The notes below the pieces were generated by a model. That model was given only the letters and a program-made list of their open reading frames with translations. It was not told where the DNA came from and did no database searches. From positions 1,116,001 to 1,180,000 of the forward strand of contig JAJNNX010000004.1 in assembly GCA_023159155.1 (NCBI GenBank): a stretch of DNA of 64,000 nt, in the 5' to 3' direction. Both the position numbers and the translations under genes were made by a program. Positions 12,258 to 22,137 of this stretch are shown here, piece by piece (positions within the stretch are counted from its first letter, which is position 1; each line of letters begins with the position of its first letter). Source of the stretch: Ustulina deusta. Its lineage: Eukaryota > Ascomycota > Sordariomycetes > Xylariales > Xylariaceae.

Positions 12258-14798
12258 ATGGGAGACTCAAATCAGGTAGAAGAACTGTTGAGAAGGCTGC
12301 AAGATGCAGAAACACGTGCCGAGCGAGAGCAACAGCGCGCTGTAGAGGCAGAGGAAGGTCGACGAGAACAACAACGACGCGCTGTAGAGGCAGAGGAAGG
12401 TCGACAAGAACAACAACGACGCGCTGTAGAGGCAGAGGAAGGTCGACGAGAACAACAACGACGCGCTGTAGAGGCAGAGGAAGGTCGACGAGAACAACTA
12501 CGACGCGCTGTGGAGGCAGAGGAAGGTCGACGAGAACAACTACAACGCGCCGAGGACGCAGAGGAACGCGCCGCAGAGGCTGAGAAAGAGAGCCGACCGA
12601 CTACGTTCACTGAATACATCGCAGCTTGTCATGACCTCGTTTTCTCCAAGTTCAAGGTGGAACAGGACAAGGCGCTGACCTCGAAAGGGCCGGTTGCCAA
12701 CCCAAGAAATAAGCTATGCCCGACAAACCTCAAGCCATGGCCAGACTTCTTGCAACAACAAAGGACGACCTTCGGCCAACTATACGCCGCTTTCTCTACC
12801 GAACGCCGAGTCTTCGAGAACCGAATATTCCTAGCCGGTCTAGGGAACCGAATCTCACGGCGCGCAATCGCCGACGAGAAGGCGCTAGAGTATTTTCTGC
12901 ACAATAGTGTAGAAGACCCAGTCAGAGCCATCATGGACGAGCTAAAGGGCATGGCCGAGGTTCGCAATGTATTTGACATCGGCGGCGGCATTGTCTTTGA
13001 GAACCACCCTCATGCCCTCAGCGACGTCGGCGAGGAGGTCCTGGAGCGAGAGGCGGCGTCGATGTCGCCCCAGACACCCAATCACAGACAAGACCTCAGC
13101 CAGCTGCGGCCCGACCAGATATGCGTATACCGATCAGACGACGGCCCTTCGGCGAGGCGCTCCATGATCTACGTCTGCGAATACAAAGCACCGCACAAGC
13201 TGACCGCGCCACACCTCCGCCTAGGGCTGCGTCCGATTGACATCTTTAAGGACGTCGTCAATCGGAAGACCGTCCCTACTTCTGCCGACCCCGACAAGCA
13301 ATTTCAGTACCATGCCGAAAAGCTGACGGCGGCCGCGCTCACCCAGACCTACCATTACATGATCCAAGGCGGCCTTGAATTTGGCCTGTTGACTACCGGC
13401 AAAGCTACCGTCTTCCTCAAAGTCGACTGGGAGGAGCCCGAGACGCTACTCTACCATCTAGCAGAACCCGAGTCCGAGGTCGCCGCCCACCCGGATCACA
13501 TCCAGTCTTGCGCGGCCGTTGGTCAGCACCTCGCATTCGGGCTACTAGCTCTCGGGCCGCCGGGGCAACGGAGAGGGCATCGACAAGACGAGATCCAGCG
13601 AGTCAGCGCAGATCTCAGGACTTGGGCTGAAGATTTTGAGAGCACGTTGCGTTCCATCCCAGCGAACGAGAGAAACCCACCGGAGAGCTCGCCCGCTTAC
13701 GAACCTACTACTTACGCCACTGCCGATCGATCGCCGATCGTCCTGCGCAGGAGAAGGCGTCGCTCCGAAGTCGACAGACCCGTTAACAATACGCCGAAGC
13801 AAGACTCGCCGCCGTCGTCTGACGACGAGTCCGCTTCTAAACCTCCCGATACTCCCAGTCCCGCCGCGCGCCGCGCACCTAATCAAGAACCGCCACCAGT
13901 TCGGCGCAGCCAGCGCATCTTGGCACAGCGGCCGCGCGGAGGTCATGGGCAAAGTCGGTGTTACTGTACCCAGAAATGCCTCTTGGGGCTCGTCAGGGGG
14001 GGTCCGTTGGACCCTCAGTGTCCGAACGTTGCACTCCACCGCAAACGGAGCAGCAGATCGTACGCATCCGCCCAGCTCCTTCATCCCGTGAAACATGACG
14101 ATTGGCTGCGACTGCTTTCGCAACAGCTGGCCCATTCACTAGACGATGGGGTCGTAAAGTTAGGAGAGGAAGGGGCCCGTGGGGTGTTGTTCCAAGTTAC
14201 CATGCTGGCCTATGGGTATACGTTCGTCTGTAAAGGCACGGTCCAGGCGTTTGTGAAAGATCTCGAGCACGAGGCCGACGTATACAGGCGCCTCAAGGCC
14301 GTACAAGGAACCAGTATACCTGTTCTTCTCGGCGCCATCGATCTCCGATCAATCAATAGGACCTACTATTACGACCACCGCGTTTATATCATACACATGA
14401 CATTTTTCTCGTGGGGTGGGCATACCTTAGATAACAAGGCGCTCACCTCGGAACATCCGAGGAAGCAGCTGGAGGGCAGCGCGCTGCGAGCCCTGCATGC
14501 TATCCACCGAGAGGGAGTAGCGCACGAGGACATTCGCAGCCCTAATATGCTGCTGAACCCCGAGACGCAAGGAGTCATGCTGATCGATTTCGAGCGAGCC
14601 TTGCTGCTCGACCCGCCCCGGCGCCCGCTTGGCCAGCTCGTCCCTAACAAGAGAGCTTGGAACCAGGAGACGGCGCAGGGGAAGGACGGGCCGCACTGCA
14701 GCGGCAGATCGCGGCCGGCCCAGCGGTTCGCTAATGATAGCGCGATGATGAGCATGGTATTTTTAGAGGCAGCTAGGCACGGTTCGACTTGGGTATAG
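12258..14798 (+). CDS. Coiled-coil / REase-like / protein-kinase-like fusion protein
   Basis: This 846-residue protein starts at ATG 12258, which has A at -3 and G at +4; the frame is open further upstream but has no better ATG. Residues ~1-120 are a charged coiled coil built from a 14-residue repeat (AVEAEEGRREQQRR). The middle carries CEYKAPHKLT (E308, K310), the ExK end of a PD-(D/E)XK nuclease-like fold, then a conserved GGLEFGLLTTG strand. After a Ser/Pro/Arg-rich linker comes a CYC-x3-C...C cluster (from C568) and a kinase-like domain with GARGVLF, HEDIRSPN (H756, D758, N763) and DFE at 777. This layout is a large, mostly uncharacterised fungal family, related in design to the REase-kinase Crinkler-like proteins. 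HRD is HED and DFG is DFE, so kinase activity is uncertain. No intron is needed. The C-terminus (LVPNKRAW...) looks complete. Confidence 0.85.
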   Translation: MGDSNQVEELLRRLQDAETRAEREQQRAVEAEEGRREQQRRAVEAEEGRQEQQRRAVEAEEGRREQQRRAVEAEEGRREQLRRAVEAEEGRREQLQRAEDAEERAAEAEKESRPTTFTEYIAACHDLVFSKFKVEQDKALTSKGPVANPRNKLCPTNLKPWPDFLQQQRTTFGQLYAAFSTERRVFENRIFLAGLGNRISRRAIADEKALEYFLHNSVEDPVRAIMDELKGMAEVRNVFDIGGGIVFENHPHALSDVGEEVLEREAASMSPQTPNHRQDLSQLRPDQICVYRSDDGPSARRSMIYVCEYKAPHKLTAPHLRLGLRPIDIFKDVVNRKTVPTSADPDKQFQYHAEKLTAAALTQTYHYMIQGGLEFGLLTTGKATVFLKVDWEEPETLLYHLAEPESEVAAHPDHIQSCAAVGQHLAFGLLALGPPGQRRGHRQDEIQRVSADLRTWAEDFESTLRSIPANERNPPESSPAYEPTTYATADRSPIVLRRRRRRSEVDRPVNNTPKQDSPPSSDDESASKPPDTPSPAARRAPNQEPPPVRRSQRILAQRPRGGHGQSRCYCTQKCLLGLVRGGPLDPQCPNVALHRKRSSRSYASAQLLHPVKHDDWLRLLSQQLAHSLDDGVVKLGEEGARGVLFQVTMLAYGYTFVCKGTVQAFVKDLEHEADVYRRLKAVQGTSIPVLLGAIDLRSINRTYYYDHRVYIIHMTFFSWGGHTLDNKALTSEHPRKQLEGSALRALHAIHREGVAHEDIRSPNMLLNPETQGVMLIDFERALLLDPPRRPLGQLVPNKRAWNQETAQGKDGPHCSGRSRPAQRFANDSAMMSMVFLEAARHGSTWV
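12336..12545 (+). repeat. Five in-frame 42-bp tandem repeats encoding a coiled coil
   Basis: Units start at 12336, 12378, 12420, 12462 and 12504, exactly 42 bp apart and nearly identical; a degenerate sixth begins at 12546. Each encodes 14 residues (two heptads), so copy-number change keeps frame and heptad register. Near identity implies recent expansion or homogenisation. Confidence 0.9.
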
Positions 14799-15087
14799 AT
14801 TGTGTAAGGTTTTTTGTATCACTACTATCCGAGAACAGCCGCGAGGGAGCTTGCTCGAAAGATATCCATGCTCTCTATTCTGTATCACATCCCACGTTTG
14901 GCATATCCTCATTTTTATTGATGCTGCCAAGAATGGTAGGCAAGCTGTCTACCTACCCACGTTGGAAATATATACCCCGAGATACGAAGACAAGACTCTC
15001 AGTAACTATGTGTTTTTAAAATGTTTATGCCAGGACTATATAACCAAACGAAACGAGCTAGCCTATAATCGCTCATAAAAGCCTCGT

Positions 15088-16643
15088 CTAAAGCGCTGGG
15101 AAAAGTCTGTTTATAATCTCCCTTTGTTGCTTTTGCTCCTCGCAGGCTTCGTCATATCCTTGATGTAGCATTTCAACGACTTGGTCGAACCTGCTGTTCG
15201 GCCCCCGCGTACCTACATCATCCTCGCGAGCCGGCGGGAGTGACTGGCGATGAGCATTTTGTCTCGGTGGCGGACGAACAGCTGGTAGATTCCGGGAGTC
15301 GTTAACCGAGTCGAAAGGAAAGTCTATCTCCTCGTCCCCTGCTTCATCATCTCCGTTCCCGATCTCCCGAGGCGTTTGTTAGTCCCTGCTTTTATAGAGC
15401 AATTCCAGTCTCACGCGTAAAGGCCTCACGAGCAGCCGGGCCCAAGCAACGGGCCATTAATGACGTGCTTCCGAAGCGGTTTTTGTAAAGTGCTGTTGGA
15501 GCCAGCTCAGTTTTTCCTGCACACTCGAGATGTCGAATACTCCCGCTTCGAGATTGACTAAGATTTGTCTTTGTGCGTATTAATAGAAAAGCAGACTATG
15601 TCGAGGGACTTGGTACAAGGTAAGGACGGGCATTCTGCCGAGCTGATTTATTTTTTTTATCTTTTTGTTCAGCTTATCAACCGCCGCTAAGACCGACTGA
15701 TCAGGGAGCCCTTCGAGATTCCGTAACAAGGCCTCGACCTGCGGAGTCATTATTTTGTGCACCCTTTGTATTTGTTGAGCCGGCCGTGGGTAGCATTCCT
15801 TGCTGTTATCATCGTCTTTGCTGTTGTCAATAACGCCGTCGCTATCATCTTTATCAAAAGCACGTAGGTGGAAGTCTTCGCTGAAGTTGTCTACAAGCTT
15901 AGGCCGAGGGTTTCTTTTTAAAAAGACGTCATACTTTTCCCGCTTCTCCGGGTCTGATAAGGCGTCTCTCGTAGTATTTATAACTAGAATGCCTTTATTA
16001 GCTCTGCTTACCGATTGCGAAGTTTTGACAAACCTTTGGCGTACTTTAGGGCAGATAGATCTTTGTTCTGGTTAGGATAAAAGCTAGCGATAGTCTTTTT
16101 CTAGGCGGTGTAAATTTCCGCCTGGCTAGTATTCTGCTTTGCGCCGAGCAGCTTATACTACGTTGCGTACTGATTGATGAGTCGAAGAGTATGGTTTATT
16201 TTTTTCCGCTGTGCCTGAGAGCTTGTCTTCTGGGCATCGTCTTTTTGGGAGCGTTTTTGCATAGGCCAAAAGACTTGGTTGATGATGATATCGAAGATTT
16301 TGCTCTTGTGCTGATCGATCTGCTTTTTGATTCTTTTTAACTTGCTTTTCGAGACCTTAGGGCTATCGCCGGGGGAGCGTTGTTTGAATGCCTAGATGAT
16401 CTGGCGGTGCACGTTTTCCTAATGCCGGGCGGTTTTGAATCTGGCTTTATGGGATTCCAATTGGGTCGTCTTTATGCTATCGACTTGTTGTCGCCACTAG
16501 TCAGCCAGCCGAGGGGATGCTGTGGCAAATGCCCATCGCAAGGCCTAGTCACAGCCGACAAGGACTTCTTGAGCCTTATGTCTTTTTCTATCTCTTAATC
16601 GTATCGCTAAGGGATATGAGACAATAAGATTGGGAGCCGACAT
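15088..16643 (-). pseudogene. Decayed tandem paralogue of the J-domain gene (copy 2)
   Basis: Read on the minus strand from ATG 16643 (MSAPNLIVS) to the stop at 15088 (ending RLFPAL), this follows the gene at 17260-19586 segment by segment: N-terminal region, J-domain (YKLLGAKQN, then YPNQNKD where HPD is expected), a matching intron with GCTAAT branch and CTAG end, the DPEKREKYD helix, and the C-terminal RxxDQ...QQREI tail. At least eight in-frame stops interrupt it. The central domain present in copy 1 (from the acidic segment to the proline-rich tail) is missing, as is an acidic stretch near the N-terminus. Several stops are explained by CpA to TpA changes. The homology extends into the upstream region, so this is a segmental duplication. 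A 60-residue open frame at 15580-15762 is only a fragment of it. Confidence 0.8.
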
Positions 16644-17259
16644 TGTTAAGATGGCGGGAGAGTCTGGTAGGCGCTCAACATTTCTCTTGCTCCTCGACCT
16701 CGATCATCCTTTATACCTCGCGCCATCTAAAAATATCCTGGCCAAAAACGGATCATATCTGATTCTGGCCCTTCACCAAAACCACATAAGGGACGGAATC
16801 GGCTCTACAAGCACTTTTCGAACCTGCCAGGATCGTTTGTGCTGAACGGATTGATCGGAAGCATGCGGTTGCTTATAGAGTATTAAAATTATTGGTAGAT
16901 TTTGGAATGACGCAACTAAAGCATCACAAACTCGACGCCATAACAGAAATTACTACGTAACGGCGGAGCATACTAGCTATAGAGGCAGAGGAGGGCCGGC
17001 AGGAAAGACAGCGACGCGCTGAGGAGGCATGATGAGGATGGCCTGTTGTGACTAGTTGCTAAAGGGAATACCACGAGCAAGGATCTGCGACCGTTACGCG
17101 ACTGCCACGACGAACACACTTGTTATGATTTAGACTACCTAGCTATGAAAAAAAAACCCCCCCAAAAAACCAAGTCTTCGTCACCGAGATTGTCGCTTCA
17201 AATATGTAAAACTCCGATTCGGGCCAGCCCAGATGCGGAAGAACCACCAAGATTCACGG
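16644..17259. other. Intergenic: duplicated upstream region plus a relic of the coiled-coil repeat
   Basis: From 16644 to about 16820 the sequence resembles the region upstream of copy 1 (19587-19770): both share CATTGTTAAGATG, CTTTATACCT and CTAAAAATAT in the same order, so promoter and gene were duplicated together. The rest, to 17259, is non-coding apart from the coiled-coil relic at 16976-17032. Confidence 0.55.
16976..17032 (+). pseudogene. Relic of the REase-kinase coiled-coil repeat
   Basis: A forward frame reads AIEAEEGRQERQRRAEEA then two stops. This is one and a bit units of the 14-residue repeat found at 12336-12545. Nothing downstream resembles the nuclease-like or kinase-like domains. 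It is a stub of a second gene copy or a displaced repeat fragment. Confidence 0.65.
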
Positions 17260-19586
17260 TCAAGGGGCGGGGAGGAGCCTACTCATGATCTCCCTCTGTT
17301 GCTTCCGGTCTTCGCGCGCCTCCTCGTGCCCCTTGATAAACAACTCGAGGAGCTGATCAAATTTTCGGCTCAGTTCCTGTACGCCGCCGTCCTCTCCTCG
17401 GGGCGGCAGGAGCGCCTGCATGTCACTATTCTGGACTAGCGGCCGTAAGTTGTAATGTGCAGTCTGCCCGGGTGGCGGGAGTGCTGGGAAACGGCCTGTT
17501 TGGGCGAGTGGCTGCACATGGCTATAGTGGGCGTTTTGCCGCGGTGGTGGATAAGCAAGTCGTAGATATTTGGAATCGTTCGCTGGGTCCGTGAGGAAGC
17601 CCATTGCTGCCCATTCTGGAACAAAATTCTTCCGGACGCAAAAATTGTCGATGTATTTATCCCCCATGCTAGCCCCTATCCAGGCACGAAGCGTCGTCCT
17701 GACCATGAGTGGTGACTTCTGCTGGGGCGTGCGCACCTTCACAAGGACGTACGAGATTCCCAGCCTGTTGGGTCCAGAGCTCCCCGGCACCGTCGCCAAG
17801 CCTTCGATTCCTTCAAACTCGGCGGGGTCCATGGCGGCATACTTCGCGGCCTCCTTTCCGATCTCGTTTCTCTCGCCGTCGGGGAGCTGATGATAGGCCA
17901 TCGCGGCCGCATGACCGATCTCGCTACCCGTCGCGACCTTGATCGGATTGGGTCCGTCAACCTGTACGATGAACCGAAAGCCCGTGATGATCTCCGCGCC
18001 CTTCATCATCTTGCTTCGACGCCGCATGGGCTGATATCCGAGGATTCGATCTCCGAAGATTGTGAAGCCAGGACGAAGGGGCTGGATTTCTTTGATAAGG
18101 TCGGTTCGAGGAACATCCGTCATCTTCTCGTCTTCTTCCTCACTTTCTTCCTCGTCGGAAACGAAGAGTTCTGAGCCATTGGTCATCTCGGCGTCTGATA
18201 GCTCTTCGTCTTTGGTCTTTTGAGTGCTTTTCTGGTCCGTGCCTAGGCCGAGCGATTTCAGTTTTGCAGACAGAGGATCCATGAGCAGCTGAGTCCAAGT
18301 AGTCGGCCATTGGTAGAGCCCTCTTCGGCAGGTCTTCGTGAAGTGCTCCTGCAGCCAGCTCAGTTCCTTCTGCACTCGTGGGGGATCGTACAGTCCCGTC
18401 TCGAAACTTATCGCTATTTGTCTCTGTGCATATCGACAAAAGATCAATTTTTCCGAAGGGACCTGGTATATTGCGAGAGGGAGCCTATTGTGTTTTTGGT
18501 TGTTTTTCTCGATCCTCCTATTGACCCTTTTGACCCCTTTTAGCGCAGCCTGATCAGAGGGCCCATCGAGATTCCCAAAGAAGGACTTGACGTGCGGAGT
18601 CATTAGAGCGTGCCCTTTCTGAATATTTTCAGTGGGCGACGGGTATTGCTTCTCGTTGTCGTCTTCGCTGCTGTCGTTGTCTCTTTCTGGGTCCGTATCA
18701 CCACTGTCCTTATCAAAAGCGTTTAAGTCAAACTCTTTCCCAAAGTCGCCTTTGACCTTGGGTGGGGGAGAGTCTTTTAGGAAGGCGTCGTACTTTTTCT
18801 GTCCCTCCGGGTCGCACAAAACGTCCCTCGTAGAGTTCACAGCTGGAACACCTTATATTAGCCTGTGCCTTAGACTCGGGTGTCTGGTCACGAACCTTGA
18901 GCATATTCCTGGGCGGACTAGTCTTTGTTCTTGTCTGGATAAAGTCCGCTAATAATGCTCTTCCAGGCGGTTTGGATTTCCGTTTTGCTGGCATTCTGCT
19001 TTACGCCGAGCAAGTTATAGCAAGTAGCTTTTCGATTAACAAGTCGAAGGATATAGTTAACTCTTCGATGTTAAGCCTGAGGGCTCGTCTCGGATTTGCC
19101 GGTTCTTTTTTGCGCGTTGTTTTGTATGGGCTGAAACACTTGGTCGATAACGGCATCGAAAATCTCGTTTTTGTGGTTATTGATCTGCTTCTTTATTCGT
19201 TTTGTCTCGTGGCTCGAAACATAGGAACCCCTTTTGGACGAGTGTTTGTTGAATTCCCGTAAGAGCTGCTTCTGTACATCTCGCCAGCGATCGTCGGTCT
19301 TGAACTTGGCCCTATGGAATTCCAATTGACCGGCTTTTACGCCGCTGACTTCTGGTCGCTACTCATCAGCCAATCGAGGTGATACCGTGGCTAGTGCCCA
19401 TCGCAAGCGCGAGTCACAGCCGATAAGAATTTCTTTGGCTTTGTATCCTTGGTCTTCTTTTTCGTTACTGTTGGAGGCATCGTCAACGCTACTATTGTCG
19501 CTGCTCCCCTCATCGTCTGTGACAACAAAGGGCTGTCTTGACCGTATCGCGAGGGGGTTCGATACAATAGTACGGGGCGCCGACAT
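17260..19586 (-). pseudogene. J-domain (DnaJ-like) orphan gene, copy 1, interrupted by three stop codons
   Basis: Starts at ATG 19586 (MSAPRTIVS, A at -3) and ends at 17260. Order: ~75-residue acidic N-terminus; a basic helical region (KRIKKQINNHKNEIFD); a J-domain with NLLGVKQNAS, LYPDKNKD, SAQEYAQ and DVLCDPEGQKKYDAF; an acidic Ser/Asp region; a conserved ~230-residue central domain I do not recognise; a Pro-rich tail and a charged C-terminal helix. A 53-nt intron (18843-18895, GCTAAT branch, CAG end) lies inside the J-domain and restores frame precisely. Three in-frame stops remain: TAG 19359-19361, TAA 19071-19073 and TAG 18918-18920. All fit CpA to TpA change, and copy 2 aligns through these sites without a gap, so introns do not explain them. 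The J-domain has YPD instead of HPD. The last 526 codons are open but begin without an ATG. Read-through or a shorter product from an internal ATG cannot be excluded. Confidence 0.75.
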
Positions 19587-20383
19587 TGTTAAGATGATAA
19601 GGAGAGTTTCGTGGGAGTCAGACCGGTGCTCCGCTCGCCGTCCTCGATTCTTTATACCTTTGGCATTCTAAAAATATTGTACTTCTATATTTGTGGCCAC
19701 AAATGGATCGTGTCCGACTCTGGCCGTTGGCTTCTCGCATAAAAAAGGACAATATCGGATAGGTTGGATCTGCTTTTGCTGCGGGAAATAGATCGAACTT
19801 TTCGTTAACTGACAGGATATCGCAGTAGTGCGTCATCTCTCGCCTCTACCTGACAGGATACTGTATTAAGACGGCGTACGAAGACGAGCCACAAGCCAGA
19901 ACGGCCATGTGTGCCTTCGGCATGACCCCGAGGTCTGCCGAGGAGTCTGGCGTCCGTCTGGCCGGCATGATTTAACGCGGAGACGTATCTAGCCAGCTAG
20001 ATGATTCACCGCGGACGATGTTCATCTCCAAGAAGAAGCAACGCCGCTCACGAATGACGAAACGCGTCGCTACTCCGTCCGTGCTTTCACGAAGGACTGC
20101 GCGCTGGAAAGAGAAGCTGTAGCTGAACAGGGGTCCTTTTTCGGCCAACTGTGGAGACCTTGTCGAAATCCATTTTAATTAAAGATATTTATAGATATAG
20201 ATGTAGACTGGCCGATTCTGTACCCCACGAACTAAATCTAGGCCCCGTCGCCATCCAATAACAAGGGCACCACTTCTCTCGTCTTTAGATTCACGCAAAC
20301 AGCCCCGTCTACCAAACCGAAAAACGCAAGCGCAAGCGTAGCAAAAGAGAAAAGAAAAAAAAAAACAGAATCATTATCAAACC
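19587..20383. other. Intergenic region between the J-domain pseudogene and the coiled-coil gene
   Basis: The left ~180 bp is the duplicated upstream region shared with 16644-16820. The middle has no convincing gene; a 34-codon basic frame near 20009 is too short to call. The right end is purine-rich just before the ATG at 20384 (an A-run at about 20349-20365), as seen in fungal 5' leaders. Confidence 0.4.
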
Positions 20384-20698
20384 ATGAGTCCCCCAACCGG
20401 TCTTCGCCCGATCGACGGAGCTATCGCAAACGTACAAGGATCATCCGTCGCGTTGAATGCTACCCGAGAGAACCTCGAAGCTGCCAAGACGCACCCCACC
20501 CCCACGCTTAAAGAAATCATCGAGGACAGAACCCGCGAGGTCGGACGCCTTCGCCAAGAACTAGCATATCTGCAAGAAGTCGAGCGGCTCGGAGACTATC
20601 TACGGGAGGAGCTGGAGTATGTGATGGGAAGGCTAGGCGTCGCGCTCACAGCATTTCGAAAAGGACAGGAGGATATCGAGCAAGCAAGGACTAGATGA
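20384..20698 (+). CDS. Small coiled-coil protein, function unknown
   Basis: 104 residues from ATG 20384 (ACC before the ATG, a good fungal context). The first ~35 residues are Ala/Thr/Pro-rich; residues ~40-100 are heptad-rich (LKEIIEDRTREVGRLRQEL, then a Glu/Leu segment), predicting one long amphipathic helix or coiled coil. There is no signal peptide, membrane segment or catalytic motif. Balanced composition and good codon use support it being real. Such small coiled-coil orphans are common in ascomycetes; I cannot assign a role. Confidence 0.65.
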   Translation: MSPPTGLRPIDGAIANVQGSSVALNATRENLEAAKTHPTPTLKEIIEDRTREVGRLRQELAYLQEVERLGDYLREELEYVMGRLGVALTAFRKGQEDIEQARTR

Positions 20699-20991
20699 TG
20701 GGATCTGAGGCCCTTTCGTCATGAGAAAGATGTAAATTGCTTCAACTCCGGCGGAGCAGAAAACAGACATTGTAAGACAATAGGGTCGTAAACGACCTTT
20801 CAATTACACGAACGAATGTATTGAGAGCTCCACAGAACTAGCTATAGGATATGCCCTAAAGGCGACCTTATCATACAACTATCCTAGAGAGGGGTCTCTT
20901 TGATGTGCAAGCAGGGCAAGGAGAATGAGGCGCATTGCCAAAGATTGACAGGAGAAACCAATAGAAAGTGCCATCTGTAAACCCTATTGTT

Positions 20992-21453
20992 TTAATTAAT
21001 CGCCTCCCAACCAACAATACAATCCTCCGGGATACAATGCAAGAAGATGAACTCATATTCCGCATTGTTTCCGACAAAGTCCGGAACATCCTTTTCGAAC
21101 ACTTTATCGAACAACTTCCTCATGCTGCGAAACGTGACTCCGCGCCCCGCGTACACGATGATTTTGTAGATTACCACATTTCGTTTCCTAGCGCTCACCC
21201 TGCGATCTGCCTCTTGGACCGCTCTCTCCTCGTCACTATAGGCTGAGATGTATGGCGTGGCCACTTTATTGTACCAGTTGAGATGCTGATGGACGGTCTC
21301 GTAAAGTCTTTCCTTCTCTTTTTGAGTTGGATGAGTTGGAAGATTCATTTCTATAGATTCATCCGATCTTGCGTAGAACCCGCGACCTGGCTGATACTTG
21401 ACAAAGGATTTGTCATCCACGACGCGCCAGCCTTCGAAAGCGACCCTAGACAT
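20992..21453 (-). CDS. Small protein with ADP-ribosyltransferase-like motif pattern (possibly DUF7587-type)
   Basis: 153 residues from ATG 21453 to the TAA at 20992. Upstream codons are open to 21609, but the protein pattern starts at this ATG. It begins with an Arg strand (EGWRVVDDKS, R10), has TPYISAYSD at residues 66-74, and near the end AEYEFIFLHCIPEDCIVG (E132, E134, then IP...I). Arg / S-T-S-like / Glu in this order and spacing is the core signature of ART-fold proteins, and the opening resembles a fungal domain of unknown function I recall as DUF7587. Motif II is TPYIS rather than a canonical STS. No signal peptide is visible. Function is inference only; it could be an ART-fold protein without enzyme activity. 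Confidence 0.6.
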   Translation of the reverse strand: MSRVAFEGWRVVDDKSFVKYQPGRGFYARSDESIEMNLPTHPTQKEKERLYETVHQHLNWYNKVATPYISAYSDEERAVQEADRRVSARKRNVVIYKIIVYAGRGVTFRSMRKLFDKVFEKDVPDFVGNNAEYEFIFLHCIPEDCIVGWEAIN

Positions 21454-22137
21454 GCTGGCCGACGTGTTCCAATTTTCCAGATTTTTCCGAGGAATGTTCG
21501 GTCTAGGACAACCGTATGAAAAAGGAGAAGAGACTTTACTGGAAATAAAAAGGGCAACGAGCCCTTTAATACTGTCAATCGAACGTGAGTCATATTCAAG
21601 AAAATGCACTCTCGACGCGTCGCGTCGCGGTCAAGCCGAATAGGTGTGTTACACGCCACGATAATTGGGCGACTTCTGGTGTGCATGATCCGCCACTTGA
21701 TTACATGCATACTACACATTAATAAGCCGGTGCAAAAGGGTGTTGGCATTCGCTAAGCCAGGAAATCCGCGTTGTGGTTGATGAAAATTGTTGCCTATTT
21801 CTCGCGTCTACTTTATCTCCGCGCGATGAATCTACAAATAGCACTCCACCAAGCGGTTAAAGGACTTTACCTCTTTCGCGAGCACATAGACAAGACTATG
21901 ATTAAAACATCATCTTTACCACGTCCAGGGTTTTCAATTGATGAATATGCTACTTGAGAGAGAAAAATTCTATGTAGATTTACAAGCCCCGCAGTGGCCA
22001 ACTGCGCCTAATCAACCAAGGTGGACTACCCAGCCAGGGGCGCTAATCTTCTCTCCCGCCTTTGCCACCAGCCCGCCTGCATGCAATCTATCAAGCAGCC
22101 ACGGCGGACCGCCGCTAATAACACTGGGCATCTCTCT
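21454..22137. other. Intergenic, no gene seen
   Basis: Contains the upstream region of the ART-like gene and the downstream region of the reductase gene. Frames present in all orientations are short and overlap each other without coding-like composition. Confidence 0.4.

Noticed and set aside
12267..14755. Minus-strand and off-frame open frames of 60-200 codons across the REase-kinase gene
   Set aside because: They are shadows of the GC-rich coding strand and its 42-bp repeats, with no domain or start context; the plus-strand frame explains the region fully.
19071..19361. Introns removing the J-domain gene's stops
   Set aside because: The only GT...AG candidate over the TAG at 19359-19361 would be about 27 nt, and the paralogue aligns through both stop sites without a gap.
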